Origin: Rhodospirillales bacterium URHD0017
Lineage (GTDB): Bacteria; Pseudomonadota; Alphaproteobacteria; Reyranellales; Reyranellaceae
Assembly: GCA_900110395.1 (NCBI GenBank)
Contig: FODP01000006.1
Location: 168,821-232,820, forward strand
Direction of reading: 5' to 3'
Length of the DNA: 64,000 bases
The notes under the pieces were generated by a model. It saw only the letters and a list, made by a program, of their open reading frames with translations. It was not told where the DNA came from and did not search any database. Numbering within the stretch: the first letter of the stretch is position 1; the number at the start of each line of letters is the position of its first letter. Shown one piece after another: positions 43,939 to 53,155 of this stretch. The position numbers were made by a program, and so were the translations under genes.

Positions 43939-44910
43939 CTAAGCCACCGCCTTCTGGGCTTCCGGCACGACGTTGTCGACGTACCAGCGATAGGTCGCGG
44001 CCAGTCCGTCACGCAGTGACGTGCGGGCACGCCAGCCGAGCGAGGCGGCGAAGTTGGTGTCGACCATCTTGCGCGGCACGCCGTCGGGACGGCTGGAATC
44101 GAACTGGATGCCGCCCTTGTAGCCCACCACCTTGCAGATCAGGCCGACCAGATCGACGATGGCGACGTCCGAGCCCGGTCCCAGGTTGACGTGCCCCTCG
44201 TCGGAGTAGTTCTGCATCAGCCAGACCATGCCGTCGGCGGCATCGTCGACGTACAGGAACTCGCGGCGCACCGCGCCGGTGCCCCACACGTCGATGGTCG
44301 GAGCGCGCGAGCGCATGGCGGCATGTGCCTTGACCATCAGCGCCGGCACGACATGGCTCTGCATGAGGTCGAAATTGTCGCCCGGCCCGTAGAGGTTGGT
44401 CGGCATGACCGAGATGAAGTCGCAGCCATATTGGCGGCGATATGCCTGGCCGAGCTTGATGCCGGCGATCTTGGCGACGGCGTACCACTGGTTGGTGGGC
44501 TCCAGCGGCCCGGTGAGCAGCGCGCTCTCCGGGATGGGCTGCGGCGCGAGCCGCGGATAGATGCAGGACGAGCCCAGGATCATCAGCTTCTCGACGCCGA
44601 CGCGGCGCGAAGCCTCCACGACATTGCCCTGGATCATGAGGTTGTCGTAGATGAACTCGGCCGGCCGCGTGTCGTTGGCGTAGATGCCGCCGACGCGCGC
44701 CGCCGCCAGAAAGACGGCCTGCGGCTTGGCCGCCGCCATCCATTGCTCGGTCTGGTCGGGCCGGCGCAGGTCGACCTGGTCGCGTGGCGCCGCCACGATC
44801 TCGCAGCCTTCGCGCTGCAGGCGGCGCACCAGGGCGCTGCCGACCAGGCCGCGATCGCCGGCGACCCAGACCCGCTTATTCCGCAGCGTGTAGCTTGGGT
44901 TCATAGGCAT
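43939..44910 (-). CDS. fcl: GDP-L-fucose synthase
   Basis: The 323-residue short-chain dehydrogenase-type epimerase/reductase has the Rossmann motif [18 protein letters not shown]. The family signature region is [20 protein letters not shown], with [11 protein letters not shown] carrying the catalytic Tyr-x-x-x-Lys, then [12 protein letters not shown]. It converts the GDP-4-keto-6-deoxymannose made by Gmd into GDP-L-fucose with NADPH. It overlaps the gmd gene by 35 bases and is co-transcribed with it. Confidence 0.96.
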   Translation of the reverse strand: MPMNPSYTLRNKRVWVAGDRGLVGSALVRRLQREGCEIVAAPRDQVDLRRPDQTEQWMAAAKPQAVFLAAARVGGIYANDTRPAEFIYDNLMIQGNVVEASRRVGVEKLMILGSSCIYPRLAPQPIPESALLTGPLEPTNQWYAVAKIAGIKLGQAYRRQYGCDFISVMPTNLYGPGDNFDLMQSHVVPALMVKAHAAMRSRAPTIDVWGTGAVRREFLYVDDAADGMVWLMQNYSDEGHVNLGPGSDVAIVDLVGLICKVVGYKGGIQFDSSRPDGVPRKMVDTNFAASLGWRARTSLRDGLAATYRWYVDNVVPEAQKAVA

Positions 44911-45964
44911 TATTGGCTCCCATTCTCTTCATCACGAGGCGATCGGCTTCCACCATTTCGGCAACCAGTTCAGGGAAGCTCGTACGATGCCGCCAGCCCA
45001 GCTTGGCCAGCGCCTTGGCAGGGTCGCCAAGCAGAAGGTCGACTTCGGTCGGCCGGCGATAACTGCCGTCGATGGCGACCAGCACGCGGCCGGTGCGCCG
45101 GCAGCAGCCCTGCTCGTCGTCGCCCTCGCCGCGCCATTCGATGGGCTGGCCGATCTTGTCGAAGGCGAGCTCGACGAACTCACGCACCGTGTGGGTCTCG
45201 CCGGTCGCCAGCACGTAGTCGTCGGGCGTGTCCTGCTGGAGGATGCACCACATGCCCTCGACATAGTCGCGGGCATGGCCCCAGTCGCGCTTGGCGTCGA
45301 GGTTGCCGAGATAGAGCCGCTCCTGCCAGCCACGCTCGATCGCCGCCACCGCCCGGGTGATCTTGCGGGTGACGAAGGTCTCGCCGCGGATCGGCGATTC
45401 GTGGTTGAACAGGATGCCGTTGGAGGCGTGCATGCCGTAGGCCTCGCGGTAGTTGACCGTGATCCAGTAGGCATAGAGCTTGGCCACCGCGTAGGGGCTG
45501 CGCGGATAGAACGGCGTCAGCTCGCGCTGCGGCGTCTCCTGGACCTTGCCGAACAGTTCCGAGGTCGAGGCCTGGTAGAAACGCACGTCGTCGTGCATCT
45601 GCAGGATACGGATCGCCTCGAGCAGCCGGAGCGTGCCCAGGGCGTCGGTGTTGGCGGTGTATTCCGGCGTCTCGAAGCTGACCTTCACGTGGCTCTGGGC
45701 CGCGAGATTGTAGACTTCGGTTGGCTTCACCTCGCCCAGCAGGCGCAACAAGTTGGTCGAATCCGTCATGTCGCCGTAGTGCAGGAACAGGCGGGCGGCG
45801 GCATCGTGGCGGTCACGATAGAGGTAGTCGATGCGTTCGGTGTTGAGCAGCGACGAGCGGCGTTTGACGCCGTGGACGATGTATCCGCGGCCCAGCAGGA
45901 AGTCGGCGAGATAGGCGCCGTCCTGCCCGGTGATGCCGGTGATGAATGCGACTTTTTCAGACAT
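44876..45964 (-). CDS. gmd: GDP-mannose 4,6-dehydratase
   Basis: The 362-residue enzyme starts [24 protein letters not shown]. It has the Gmd signatures [35 protein letters not shown] and [20 protein letters not shown], with the catalytic Tyr-x-x-x-Lys. It makes GDP-4-keto-6-deoxymannose, the first step to GDP-fucose, from the ManC product. The start at 45964 is the family start; the upstream open frame is a shadow of the next gene. It lies just after a glycosyltransferase gene on the same strand. Confidence 0.97.
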   Translation of the reverse strand: MSEKVAFITGITGQDGAYLADFLLGRGYIVHGVKRRSSLLNTERIDYLYRDRHDAAARLFLHYGDMTDSTNLLRLLGEVKPTEVYNLAAQSHVKVSFETPEYTANTDALGTLRLLEAIRILQMHDDVRFYQASTSELFGKVQETPQRELTPFYPRSPYAVAKLYAYWITVNYREAYGMHASNGILFNHESPIRGETFVTRKITRAVAAIERGWQERLYLGNLDAKRDWGHARDYVEGMWCILQQDTPDDYVLATGETHTVREFVELAFDKIGQPIEWRGEGDDEQGCCRRTGRVLVAIDGSYRRPTEVDLLLGDPAKALAKLGWRHRTSFPELVAEMVEADRLVMKRMGANNAYEPKLHAAE

Positions 45965-45995
45965 GTTTGCCGACCTCTCGGGGTTACGCGACGCT

Positions 45996-47144
45996 TCAGG
46001 AGGAGTAGGCGATCCGTTCGGCCACGCGGCCCCACGAATAGTTTTCCAGCACATGGCGCTGGGCCCTTGCCGCCATGCTTTCGAGCCGTTTCGGATCCGA
46101 GACGGCGCTGACAATGGCCTCGGCGAGCGCGGACGGATCGGCGCGATCGACGAGGAAACCGTGCCGGCCACCATCGACCAGCTCGGGCAAGCCATTGCGA
46201 TTGAGGCCCATGACCGGCGTGCGTGACACCATGGCCTCGAGATAGACCTGCCCCCAGGGATCGTTCAGCATGGGCTGAACCAGCAGCGTCGATTCGCGAT
46301 AGAGCTGCTGCAGCTTCTCCCAGGGCAGATGGGCATGCAGGGTGACGCCGGGCCGGTCGCCGACGAAGGCGCGGCTGCGCTCGTCGCCGACGATGGTGAG
46401 GCTGAGATCCGGACGTTGGCGAACCGCATGATCGAAGGCCGAGAGCAGCAGCAAGCCGCCCTTGGCCTTGAACAGATGCTTGGCGACGAAGAGAAGCGCC
46501 GGCTTGTCGTAGGTCTTCGGCGCCCGATTGGGCTCGATCGCGCCCATGCCCGAGCCGACGGCCGTGACCTTCTCCGGCGGCAGGCCGTAGTGGGCGATCA
46601 GGTTGTCGCGGACATAGGCGCCGAAGGTGAAGACATGGGCAAGGCCATTGAGCGCCTCGCGCTCGGCCTGGTCGAACGCCGCCATGGCGCGCTTGTTGTA
46701 ACGGCAGACGTCGATGTGATGGGCCCGCGTCAGCGCCCAGCTGTGGTCGCAATAGAGATAATGCTTCACGCCCGACGCAAGGTCGCAGGCCGGCAGGTCG
46801 AAGGTCCCGGTATGCAGCACGTGGCGTGCGCCGACCCGGCGCGCCTGCGCGGCGACCTGGCCGGCAAGCCGGCGCCGCGAACGCAGGCCGCGCAGCACCT
46901 GCTCGGTGCTGACCGGCCGACCGAGGCCCGCGATCATGTCGCAGGCCGCCACGCCGAGCTTCTCCAGCCTGCTCATGGCCGGCCGGATGCTGTCGACGGC
47001 GACGCCGAGACGCTCGAGCTCCTTGGCGAGATTCGCAGGTGCTCCGGACCACGACTTCAAATCGCGCGGATCACCAAACACGCAAGTGATGGCCACGCGC
47101 TCGAAGCGCAGGGCGCCTGCGTGAGTGTCGAGGGGGGCGTTCAT
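45996..47144 (-). CDS. glycosyltransferase, GT4 family
   Basis: The 382-residue GT-B enzyme has donor-domain segments [22 protein letters not shown] and LSLTIVGDE. The E-x7-E-like motif region is [25 protein letters not shown], ending [15 protein letters not shown]. It is the first gene of a minus-strand group (glycosyltransferase, gmd, fcl) that reads away from 47.2 kb. It is plausibly a transferase using the GDP-sugar made by the following genes; linkage is not predictable. Confidence 0.9.
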   Translation of the reverse strand: MNAPLDTHAGALRFERVAITCVFGDPRDLKSWSGAPANLAKELERLGVAVDSIRPAMSRLEKLGVAACDMIAGLGRPVSTEQVLRGLRSRRRLAGQVAAQARRVGARHVLHTGTFDLPACDLASGVKHYLYCDHSWALTRAHHIDVCRYNKRAMAAFDQAEREALNGLAHVFTFGAYVRDNLIAHYGLPPEKVTAVGSGMGAIEPNRAPKTYDKPALLFVAKHLFKAKGGLLLLSAFDHAVRQRPDLSLTIVGDERSRAFVGDRPGVTLHAHLPWEKLQQLYRESTLLVQPMLNDPWGQVYLEAMVSRTPVMGLNRNGLPELVDGGRHGFLVDRADPSALAEAIVSAVSDPKRLESMAARAQRHVLENYSWGRVAERIAYSS

Positions 47145-47295
47145 GTGAGGCCATGAAACATCTCACCCCGCGGCCCTGCTAGTGATTAACTTGTGACTTG
47201 GATTTAAAGGAGAATCGACGCCACAGATTGATCACGTAATGACGCCGTCACGCTCCCCGATACTGCGCGCACACCGCGATCGGAGACGCCGTCGG

Positions 47296-48540
47296 ATGCA
47301 CGGATCAATCGAAGCCAGAGACGCCACCGATATCCCGGTCGTCGCCGACGACATGGCACGGGATGCCGGCGCTGCGTCTGTGCGCGACGCGGAGAACGCC
47401 GCGCTCTCGTTCTTCTGTCCTGACGTGACCGACGCCAGCACGTTGAAGCGCGTCCAGCAGTTCATGGATTTCGGCTACAGCGTCACGGTCTTCGGCTTTC
47501 GCCGCGAGCGTTACAATACGGACTATCAGCCGCCGTGGCCGAACGTGCCGCTCGGCTTCACCACCGACGCCCGATACTGGCACCGGCTGAGCGCGCTGCT
47601 GCACGCCGTGCCCGCGCTGTTCGCCAATCGCCGCACGCTGGCCAGGGCGTCGATCTTCTATGCCCGCAACATCGACCAGCTCCTGCTCGCCTTGCTCGGC
47701 CGGCTCATCGCCTTCTCGCGCGCACCGATCGCCTACGAGGTGCTGGACATTCCCCCCATCCTGATGCGCCGCGGCTTCGTGCCGACCTTGCTGCGGGCGA
47801 TCGAGCGCCTGTGCCTCAGCCGCGTCAGCCTTCTCGTCCTGTCCTCGCCCGGCTTCCACCGCAACTATTTCTCGGCGGTGCAGAAGTATGCCGGCGCCTG
47901 GTTCCTGCTGGAGAACAAGCTCTACCCCTCGCCCACCCGCTCGTCGGCGGCGCGGCGCGCCGGCAGCGGACGCCGGCCGTGGGTGGTCGGTTACTTCGGC
48001 CTGATCCGCGGCGAAGCCACCGTCGATCTCATCGCGCGGCTCGCCCATCGCCTGAAGGATCGCGTCGTCTTCAAGTTCGGCGGTGTCTTCACCACCGTCG
48101 AGCAGGCCAAGTTCGAGACCGTGCTGCGCCGCTGCTCCAACGTCGACTACAGCGGTCCCTACCTGCCGCAGCAGGATCTCGAGCGGCTCTATCGCGGGGT
48201 CGACTTCGCCTGGGCCCTCGACCTCGAGAATACCGACCACAATTCGCGCTGGCTGATGCCCTGCCGCTTCTACGAAGCCGGCTACTACGGCGTGCCCTGC
48301 CTTGCCGTCCATCGTTTCGAGGTCGGCAACGTCATCGAGAAGCATCGCATCGGCTGGACGTTCGATGCACCGCTCGAGGACTCTCTGGTCCGCTTCTTCG
48401 AGCGGCTGACGGAGAAGGACTACGAGCTGATCCGGGCGCGACTCGCGGCAGTGCCGCCCAGCATGTTCGTCGCCGGAGAGGACGTCGCCCAGCTCTGCGG
48501 GAAGCTCTCGCTGCCTAGACCTGGATTGCCGCGCGGTTGA
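47296..48540 (+). CDS. glycosyltransferase-like protein of the polysaccharide locus
   Basis: The ~414-residue protein has an N-terminal part with FFCPDVTDASTLKRVQQF and GYSVTVFGFRRERYN. The C-terminal part has WVVGYFGLIRGEATVDLIARL and MPCRFYEAGYYGVPCLA, a GT-B donor-site-like pattern reminiscent of succinoglycan-type transferases (ExoL-like, low confidence). An earlier ATG at 47239 gives 19 extra, Arg-rich residues with no ribosome-binding site; 47296 follows GGAG. The last 26 bases overlap the convergent FkbM gene. A TGATCAC site lies at 47229. Confidence 0.8.
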   Translation: MHGSIEARDATDIPVVADDMARDAGAASVRDAENAALSFFCPDVTDASTLKRVQQFMDFGYSVTVFGFRRERYNTDYQPPWPNVPLGFTTDARYWHRLSALLHAVPALFANRRTLARASIFYARNIDQLLLALLGRLIAFSRAPIAYEVLDIPPILMRRGFVPTLLRAIERLCLSRVSLLVLSSPGFHRNYFSAVQKYAGAWFLLENKLYPSPTRSSAARRAGSGRRPWVVGYFGLIRGEATVDLIARLAHRLKDRVVFKFGGVFTTVEQAKFETVLRRCSNVDYSGPYLPQQDLERLYRGVDFAWALDLENTDHNSRWLMPCRFYEAGYYGVPCLAVHRFEVGNVIEKHRIGWTFDAPLEDSLVRFFERLTEKDYELIRARLAAVPPSMFVAGEDVAQLCGKLSLPRPGLPRG

Positions 48541-49270
48541 TCATCACGCAGTCGAATTCGACCAGGCGCAGGGACTTGTCGCGGCTGATCGGATAGAGGC
48601 CGGTGATGTCGAAGCCGCGGTCGTCGAGATAGTGGATGATCTCGGTGTAACCCGGCATGCCCTTGTAGATGCTGCGCACCGAAGCCTCAGTCTGCAGGGC
48701 CCTCATCGCCGGCAGGTTGTCGGCCGCACCACGCAGCACCTCGATATCGAAGCCCTGGGTATCGATCTTGAGGTAGGGCCGCTTGAAGCCGATGCGTTCC
48801 TGCAAGGCCGGCAGCACGCCATCGAGGGTACGCACCGCCACGGTCTCGGTATGGTCGGCGACGTTGAGGCCGGCATAGTCGCCGACCCGGTCATGGTCGG
48901 GCTCGAGGAACGAGCTGAACTGGTCGGAGACCATGACGTTGATCTGCAGCGAGCCTTCCTTGCTGCCGAGCGCATAGCCCTCGATATGCCAGTTGCGGTC
49001 GCTGCGGCTGCGCTCGCGCAAGGCCTCGACGTGCCGGCTCAACGGCTCGAAGGAGACGATCATGCCCTCGTACAGCACCCGCTCGCGCAGGAAGTCGCGA
49101 TACTGGCCGGCGTTGGCGCCGACATCGAGCACGCAGTCGATGTCGAGACGCGCCAGCAGCTCGCGCAGGTGAAGCGCGAAGTCGCGCTCCTTCATCTCCC
49201 GGAGCGGCACGATATCGTAGCCGAACGAGCGGCTCACCTTGAGCACGGAGTCCTTCACGATCTTGAGCAT
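48515..49270 (-). CDS. FkbM-family methyltransferase
   Basis: The 251-residue protein has CVLDVGANAGQYRDFLRERV as the SAM motif, VSFEPLSRHVEAL and the FkbM hallmark YLKIDTQGFDIEVLRGA. It is clearly a second member of the family in the locus, distinct from the protein at 28287. It would methylate a sugar hydroxyl of the polymer or its precursors (inference). It is convergent with, and overlaps by 26 bases, the glycosyltransferase gene, and is divergent from galE. Confidence 0.92.
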   Translation of the reverse strand: MLKIVKDSVLKVSRSFGYDIVPLREMKERDFALHLRELLARLDIDCVLDVGANAGQYRDFLRERVLYEGMIVSFEPLSRHVEALRERSRSDRNWHIEGYALGSKEGSLQINVMVSDQFSSFLEPDHDRVGDYAGLNVADHTETVAVRTLDGVLPALQERIGFKRPYLKIDTQGFDIEVLRGAADNLPAMRALQTEASVRSIYKGMPGYTEIIHYLDDRGFDITGLYPISRDKSLRLVEFDCVMINRAAIQV

Positions 49271-49330
49271 TGCATCTCCACTCTTACGCGGCCGTAGCGA
49301 TAGTGGCCCGCCCGGTGTCGTAACTCCTCG

Positions 49331-49377
49331 TGATCACTGTGTGATCGGCCCTCCCGGCGATTGAGTGACGTTGTCAC
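49331..49377. promoter_or_regulatory. cluster of short palindromes in the galE-FkbM divergent promoter region
   Basis: TGATCAC (49331-49337) is followed by a second TGATC 11 bases on, and by GTGAC-GTT-GTCAC (49365-49377), a 5-3-5 inverted repeat. Both lie in the ~147-base divergent intergenic region. They are candidate operators; TGATCA also appears upstream of the initiating transferase and at 47229. Confidence 0.35.
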
Positions 49378-49417
49378 ATCGACCACCTTCGGCCGTCCAA
49401 CCCGGAGGGATCGATAA

Positions 49418-50419
49418 TTGTTTGCGTCCACCGTTCGCGGGCCGGTTCTGGTCACCGGCGGCGCCGGCTACATCGGCAGCCACGTTTGCAAGGCGCTGGC
49501 CGAAGCCGGTGCCCAGCCGCTCTGCCTCGACACGCTCGAGAAGGGGCATGAATGGGCCGTCCGCTGGGGCGACCTGGCGCGCGGCGACGTCGGCGACGGA
49601 CGCCTCGTCGAGGAGATCTTTCAGCGCCACAAGCCGCAGGTCGTCATCCATCTGGCGGGCTACATCGAGGTCGGTGAATCGGTCGCCAATCCCGAACGCT
49701 ACCTCGTCAACAACTCGGCCAAGAGCCGCGTACTGATCGGCGCCGCCATCCGCCACAAGGTCGAGGCCTTCGTGTTCTCCAGCACCTGCGCCGTCTACGG
49801 CCTGCCGCAGTCCGACCTGCTGCAGGAGGCGCACAAGATCGCACCGATCAATCCCTACGCCGTCTCCAAGGCGAGCGTGGAGCGCGCCCTCGAGGCTGCG
49901 ACCTGGCGCGGCCTGCGCTCGGTCTCGCTGCGCTACTTCAACGCCACGGGCGCCGACGCCAGCGGCGAGATCGGCGAGGCGCACGAGCCGGAAACCCATC
50001 TGCTGCCGCTCGCCGTCGATGCCGCGCTCGGCCTGCGCGGCGCCCTGATCGTGCACGGCGAGGATTATCCGACCCACGACGGATCGTGCGTGCGCGACTT
50101 CGTGCACGTGTCGGATCTCGCCGACGCGCATCTCAAGGCCGTGCAATGGCTGCTGCGCCAGAAACCCGGCCGCGGCCGTCACGACGTGTTCAACCTGGGC
50201 TCGGGCGCCGGCTACAGCGTCAAGCAGGTGGTGCAGGAAATCGGCCGCTCGGTCGGCCAGCCGGTGCCGCATGTCTTCGGCGCGCGCCGGCCGGGGGATT
50301 CGCCCCAGCTGGTGGGCTGCATCGCCAAGGCGCAGCGCGACTTGGGATGGACCCCGGTGCGCGGCCTCGAGACGCAGATCGAAGACACGGTACGCTGGCG
50401 CCGCGCCATGGTCCGCTAA
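49418..50419 (+). CDS. galE: UDP-glucose 4-epimerase
   Basis: The 333-residue extended SDR enzyme has the NAD motif VTGGAGYIGSHVCKAL, the catalytic Ser in FSSTCAVYG and Tyr-x-x-x-Lys in NPYAVSKASVE. The C-terminal segment is GDSPQLVGCIAKAQRDLGW. It interconverts UDP-glucose and UDP-galactose and so supplies galactose for the polymer. The start is TTG at 49418, chosen because GGAGGG lies 8 bases upstream and the dinucleotide motif begins 8 codons later. It is the last gene of the polysaccharide locus. Confidence 0.95.
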   Translation: MFASTVRGPVLVTGGAGYIGSHVCKALAEAGAQPLCLDTLEKGHEWAVRWGDLARGDVGDGRLVEEIFQRHKPQVVIHLAGYIEVGESVANPERYLVNNSAKSRVLIGAAIRHKVEAFVFSSTCAVYGLPQSDLLQEAHKIAPINPYAVSKASVERALEAATWRGLRSVSLRYFNATGADASGEIGEAHEPETHLLPLAVDAALGLRGALIVHGEDYPTHDGSCVRDFVHVSDLADAHLKAVQWLLRQKPGRGRHDVFNLGSGAGYSVKQVVQEIGRSVGQPVPHVFGARRPGDSPQLVGCIAKAQRDLGWTPVRGLETQIEDTVRWRRAMVR

Positions 50420-50500
50420 GGAACGTTGAAAGGCCCAAAAGCGTTTTTCCCTGCGGTCCAAAGGCCAGTTTTCGGCCACGACGGACCTCAGGAGGCACTC

Positions 50501-51115
50501 GTGGCAGACGACACTCGCGGCCCCGGCAACGGGCTTCTTTACACGCTTCTCGGCGCGCTCTCTGTCGTCGTGGTCGGTGGTGGCTTTTACATCTACCAAA
50601 ACAGCCAGGACCAGCCCCCGGTGGCGCAAGTACTACCGCCCGCCCCGCCCGCGCCGGCAGCAAAGCCCGCGCCCGCACCTCCTCCTCCTCCGCAACAGGC
50701 CGCGCCGGCAGGCCCCTCGGCAAGCCAGCTCGCCCAGGCGCGCGCAGCGATCACCGACGCCCGGCGGATGGCAGCACGCGGCGATTTCACCGGCGCCGAA
50801 ACCGCGCTGCAAGGCGCCGACCGCGCCGCCCCAGGCCTTGCCGAGACCGCCGCTGCGCGGCGCGAGATCGCGGACCTGCGGACAACGCGCGGCGATGGCC
50901 GGCGCGATCGCGCTGACCGACGGCAGGACGCTACGCGCATTGCCACCCTGGTCGACACCGCCCGAGCGGCCATCGCCGGGCGCGACTACAGCGCCGCCGA
51001 CCGCGCGCTCGACGAAGCCGAGCGTATCGATGCCCGCGATCCCGCGGTGATGAGGGCGCGCAACGAGCTCCTGGAAGCTGCCGCACGTCCCGGCCGACGG
51101 GACGAACGGAACTGA
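50501..51115 (+). CDS. membrane-anchored Pro-rich protein, unknown function
   Basis: The 204-residue protein has one N-terminal transmembrane segment (LLYTLLGALSVVVVGGGFYIY) and a Pro/Ala-rich periplasmic linker. A helical C-terminal part contains two repeats of a ~20-residue AR..I..AR..A.RGDF/YSAAD..L pattern, like TPR-type helices (ARRMAARGDFTGAETAL and ARAAIAGRDYSAADRAL). The start is GTG at 50501 with GGAGG before it. Nothing indicates its partner. It stands between galE and the tiny lipoprotein pair. Confidence 0.72.
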   Translation: MADDTRGPGNGLLYTLLGALSVVVVGGGFYIYQNSQDQPPVAQVLPPAPPAPAAKPAPAPPPPPQQAAPAGPSASQLAQARAAITDARRMAARGDFTGAETALQGADRAAPGLAETAAARREIADLRTTRGDGRRDRADRRQDATRIATLVDTARAAIAGRDYSAADRALDEAERIDARDPAVMRARNELLEAAARPGRRDERN

Positions 51116-51132
51116 CCCTTTATCCGCCTCCA

Positions 51133-51164
51133 AGAAAAAGCCCACCCGAACATATCGGGTGGGC
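51133..51164 (-). terminator. Rho-independent terminator, minus strand
   Basis: GCCCACCCGA (51140-51149) pairs with TCGGGTGGGC (51155-51164) around ACATA. On the minus strand a CTTTTTCTT tail follows (51139-51133). It lies 49 bases beyond the stop of the tiny lipoprotein gene and presumably ends the two-gene transcript 51598-51214. Confidence 0.85.
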
Positions 51165-51213
51165 CAGTCGACGAGCTTGGCGGGGGGAAGAACGCCAAGC
51201 GCGGGAAATCGAC

Positions 51214-51396
51214 TTAACGCGTATAGACGGTGGTCGTGGTCGCGGGCGCCGCGTCGGTGTAGACGACAGCGGACGGCGCCGGCGCAACTACGGCGGCAGT
51301 AGCAGGGGCTGGTTGCACGACCCGCTCCTCGCGGACCATACAGGCCGACACGAGGAAGGAACTCGCGACGCAAGCAAGGACAAGGAACGGCTTCAT
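51214..51396 (-). CDS. tiny lipoprotein A (60 aa), C-terminal TTTVYTR
   Basis: The 60-residue protein starts MKPFLVLACVASSFLVSAC; the lipobox is LVSAC with the anchor Cys at residue 19. It then has VREERVVQPAPA, a Pro/Ala/Val linker, AVVYTDAAPATTTT and the terminal VYTR. It shares this ending with two other window proteins (51407-51598 and 54558-54722). A GGGAG lies 6 bases upstream of the ATG. It is 10 bases downstream of its paralogue, so co-transcribed. There is no recognised family; exposed outer-membrane or periplasmic placement is expected. Confidence 0.78.
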   Translation of the reverse strand: MKPFLVLACVASSFLVSACMVREERVVQPAPATAAVVAPAPSAVVYTDAAPATTTTVYTR

Positions 51397-51406
51397 GGCG
51401 TGCTCC

Positions 51407-51598
51407 CTATCGAGTGTAGACGGTGGTGGTGGCGGTGGCCGGCGCCGGATCGGTGTAGACCACCGTGTTGGACGCCGGAACCGGGGTGGCGACCACGGTC
51501 GCGGCCGGAGCGGCGGGCCGCTCCACGGTCTCGTGCCGATAGGTGCAAGCGCTGACCAAGCCGACGATGACAACGGCAAAGATGGGAAGAGACTTCAT
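51407..51598 (-). CDS. tiny lipoprotein B (63 aa), C-terminal TTTVYTR
   Basis: The 63-residue protein starts MKSLPIFAVVIVGLVSAC, with lipobox LVSAC. It continues TYRHETVERPAAPAATVV, NTVVYTDPAPATA and ends TTTVYTR. It is a paralogue of the genes at 51214-51396 and 54558-54722, sharing the E-x-V-x-x-P segment after the lipobox and the VVYTDPAP-TTTVYTR tail. An AGGGAGT ribosome-binding site precedes the ATG. The end lies 10 bases before tiny lipoprotein A. Confidence 0.78.
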   Translation of the reverse strand: MKSLPIFAVVIVGLVSACTYRHETVERPAAPAATVVATPVPASNTVVYTDPAPATATTTVYTR

Positions 51599-51826
51599 CG
51601 CTTGTACTCCCTGTATCTGGCACGACAACGGGACCTCCCCTTCGCAGGTTGCGTTCAAAAACACATGTCGCCGCCTGGGAACCTGTTCCGGATTTCGCAA
51701 CCGCTGCACTTTGCCCACGTTCACGCCTTGCCGGTTTCTCCCACGTACCGGCCCCCGCCTCGAAGGCCGCTCCTCGACATGATCGGTGAGTGCGCTCGAG
51801 GCGGGGCCACGCGGAGAGCCTTTTGA

Positions 51827-52291
51827 GTGGCCGCCGAAAGCGCCGGCATCCTCCTCTACAAACACGAAGGCCGTGGCCTGCTGGTTCTGCTGGTTCATCC
51901 CGGCGGCCCGTTCTGGCGCAACAAGGACCACGGCGCCTGGACGATTCCCAAAGGCGAACGAAATGTCGATGAGGATGCGGAGATCACGGCGCGCCGGGAG
52001 TTCACCGAGGAACTCGGCGCCACGCCGACGGGTACGCTGGTCCCGCTCGGCCGCATTCGTCAACGCGGCGGCAAGCAGGTCGATGGCTTTGCCCTCGAGG
52101 GTGATCTCGATGTCGAGCGTATCTCGGGCAATACTTTCGAGATCGAATGGCCGCCGCGCAGCGGCCGGCGGCAATCCTTTCCCGAAGTCGATCGCGCGGC
52201 CTGGTTCTCACCGGACGAGGCGCGTCAGAAGATCAATGCCGGCCAGAGGCCGTTCATCGATCGGCTGGAAGAGCTTTACGCCAAGCCATGA
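51827..52291 (+). CDS. NUDIX hydrolase
   Basis: The 154-residue protein has a complete Nudix box, G-ERNVD-E-DAEITAR-REFTEELGA, matching Gx5Ex7REUxEExGU. It starts AAESAGILLYKHEGRGLLVLL. Such enzymes hydrolyse nucleoside diphosphates linked to another moiety; the Nudix type with AGILLYK..HPGGPFW is often annotated diadenosine- or nucleotide-hydrolase-like, but the substrate cannot be read. The start is GTG at 51827 with GGAGAG upstream. It is followed by a bidirectional terminator. Confidence 0.9.
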   Translation: MAAESAGILLYKHEGRGLLVLLVHPGGPFWRNKDHGAWTIPKGERNVDEDAEITARREFTEELGATPTGTLVPLGRIRQRGGKQVDGFALEGDLDVERISGNTFEIEWPPRSGRRQSFPEVDRAAWFSPDEARQKINAGQRPFIDRLEELYAKP

Positions 52292-52292
52292 A

Positions 52293-52318
52293 AAAGGCGG
52301 CCCTCACGGGCCGCCTTT
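52293..52318. terminator. bidirectional terminator between NUDIX and OmpA-family genes
   Basis: AAAGGCGGCCC and GGGCCGCCTTT form an 11-bp stem around TCAC. It is flanked by A on one side and T on the other, so it can serve the NUDIX (plus) and the OmpA-family (minus) transcripts. Its left half is identical to the terminators at 60499 and 63531. Confidence 0.85.
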
Positions 52319-52340
52319 CCCAACGTCAGAAGACGATCGT

Positions 52341-53003
52341 TCAGATGGGCCGGCCGGGCCAGCGGTAGCCGGGCGCCGGCAGCGGGATCTTGTTGGCAAT
52401 CAACGAGTTCTCGAGCGTCGGGATACCGCCCTGATAGTCGCCCGCCTCGCACCGGGCGATCGCGGCCGCTTCAGGCGTATCGAGCTGCGAGGTGCGGTAC
52501 TCGCGCCACTTGTCGCTCAGCGCCTTACAGTAGCTGCGCGGATCCGAGAAGATCGTTGTGGTCGACACCATCGCACCGTCGAACACGATCTCGACGCGCC
52601 GGTTCTGCGGCTCGCGCACGCCATCACCGGTCGCCACCAGGGGCTGGGACTCGCCCTTGCCCACGACGGCAATGGCATCGGCGGGCACGCCCTGGCGGAC
52701 GAGCTCGTTCTTGACCGCGTTGGCGCGGCGCAGCGACAGCGCCATGTTGTAGCTTTCCGGACCCGACGTATCGGTGTGGCCGGTTGCCGTGATGCGCGCA
52801 CTGCCGCGTGACCTGTACGCGGCGGCTGCTTGCCCGATGGTCTGGACCGCCTGCTGTGACAGGTTGGAGCGATCCCAGTCGAAGAAAACCATGAACGATG
52901 TTGGCGCCGCGACGGGCGGTGGCGGCGGCGGCGGTGGGGGCGGCTCCGAGGAGCAGGCGGCCACAAGCGTCGTCGCAAGGACAACCAACAGTTTCCTGAG
53001 CAT
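52341..53003 (-). CDS. OmpA-family lipoprotein (copy 1)
   Basis: The 220-residue protein has a lipoprotein signal (MLRKLLVVLATTLVAAC, lipobox VAAC), a run of prolines, then an OmpA peptidoglycan-binding domain. That domain has FMVFFDWDRSNLS, ITATGHTDTSGPESYN, LSLRRANAVKNEL and GVREPQNRRVEIVF; the Asp and Arg that bind meso-DAP are in place. A ~60-residue C-terminal extension with ARCEAGDYQGGIPTLENSL is shared with the copy at 60560. It anchors the outer membrane to peptidoglycan. Confidence 0.92.
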   Translation of the reverse strand: MLRKLLVVLATTLVAACSSEPPPPPPPPPPVAAPTSFMVFFDWDRSNLSQQAVQTIGQAAAAYRSRGSARITATGHTDTSGPESYNMALSLRRANAVKNELVRQGVPADAIAVVGKGESQPLVATGDGVREPQNRRVEIVFDGAMVSTTTIFSDPRSYCKALSDKWREYRTSQLDTPEAAAIARCEAGDYQGGIPTLENSLIANKIPLPAPGYRWPGRPI

Positions 53004-53155
53004 GATTTGTTCCCTCAAAGCGGAGGCTTCGGAAGGGCGGAGCTCCCTTTCGGACCGCGCACCAGCGCGCGCGTTCGGATGCAAACGCCACAATCCTGCC
53101 CGGGTTCCCGCGGCGTGCAGAATGTCTGCGCGCAGCCGGTTTTTGCAGTGCCGGT

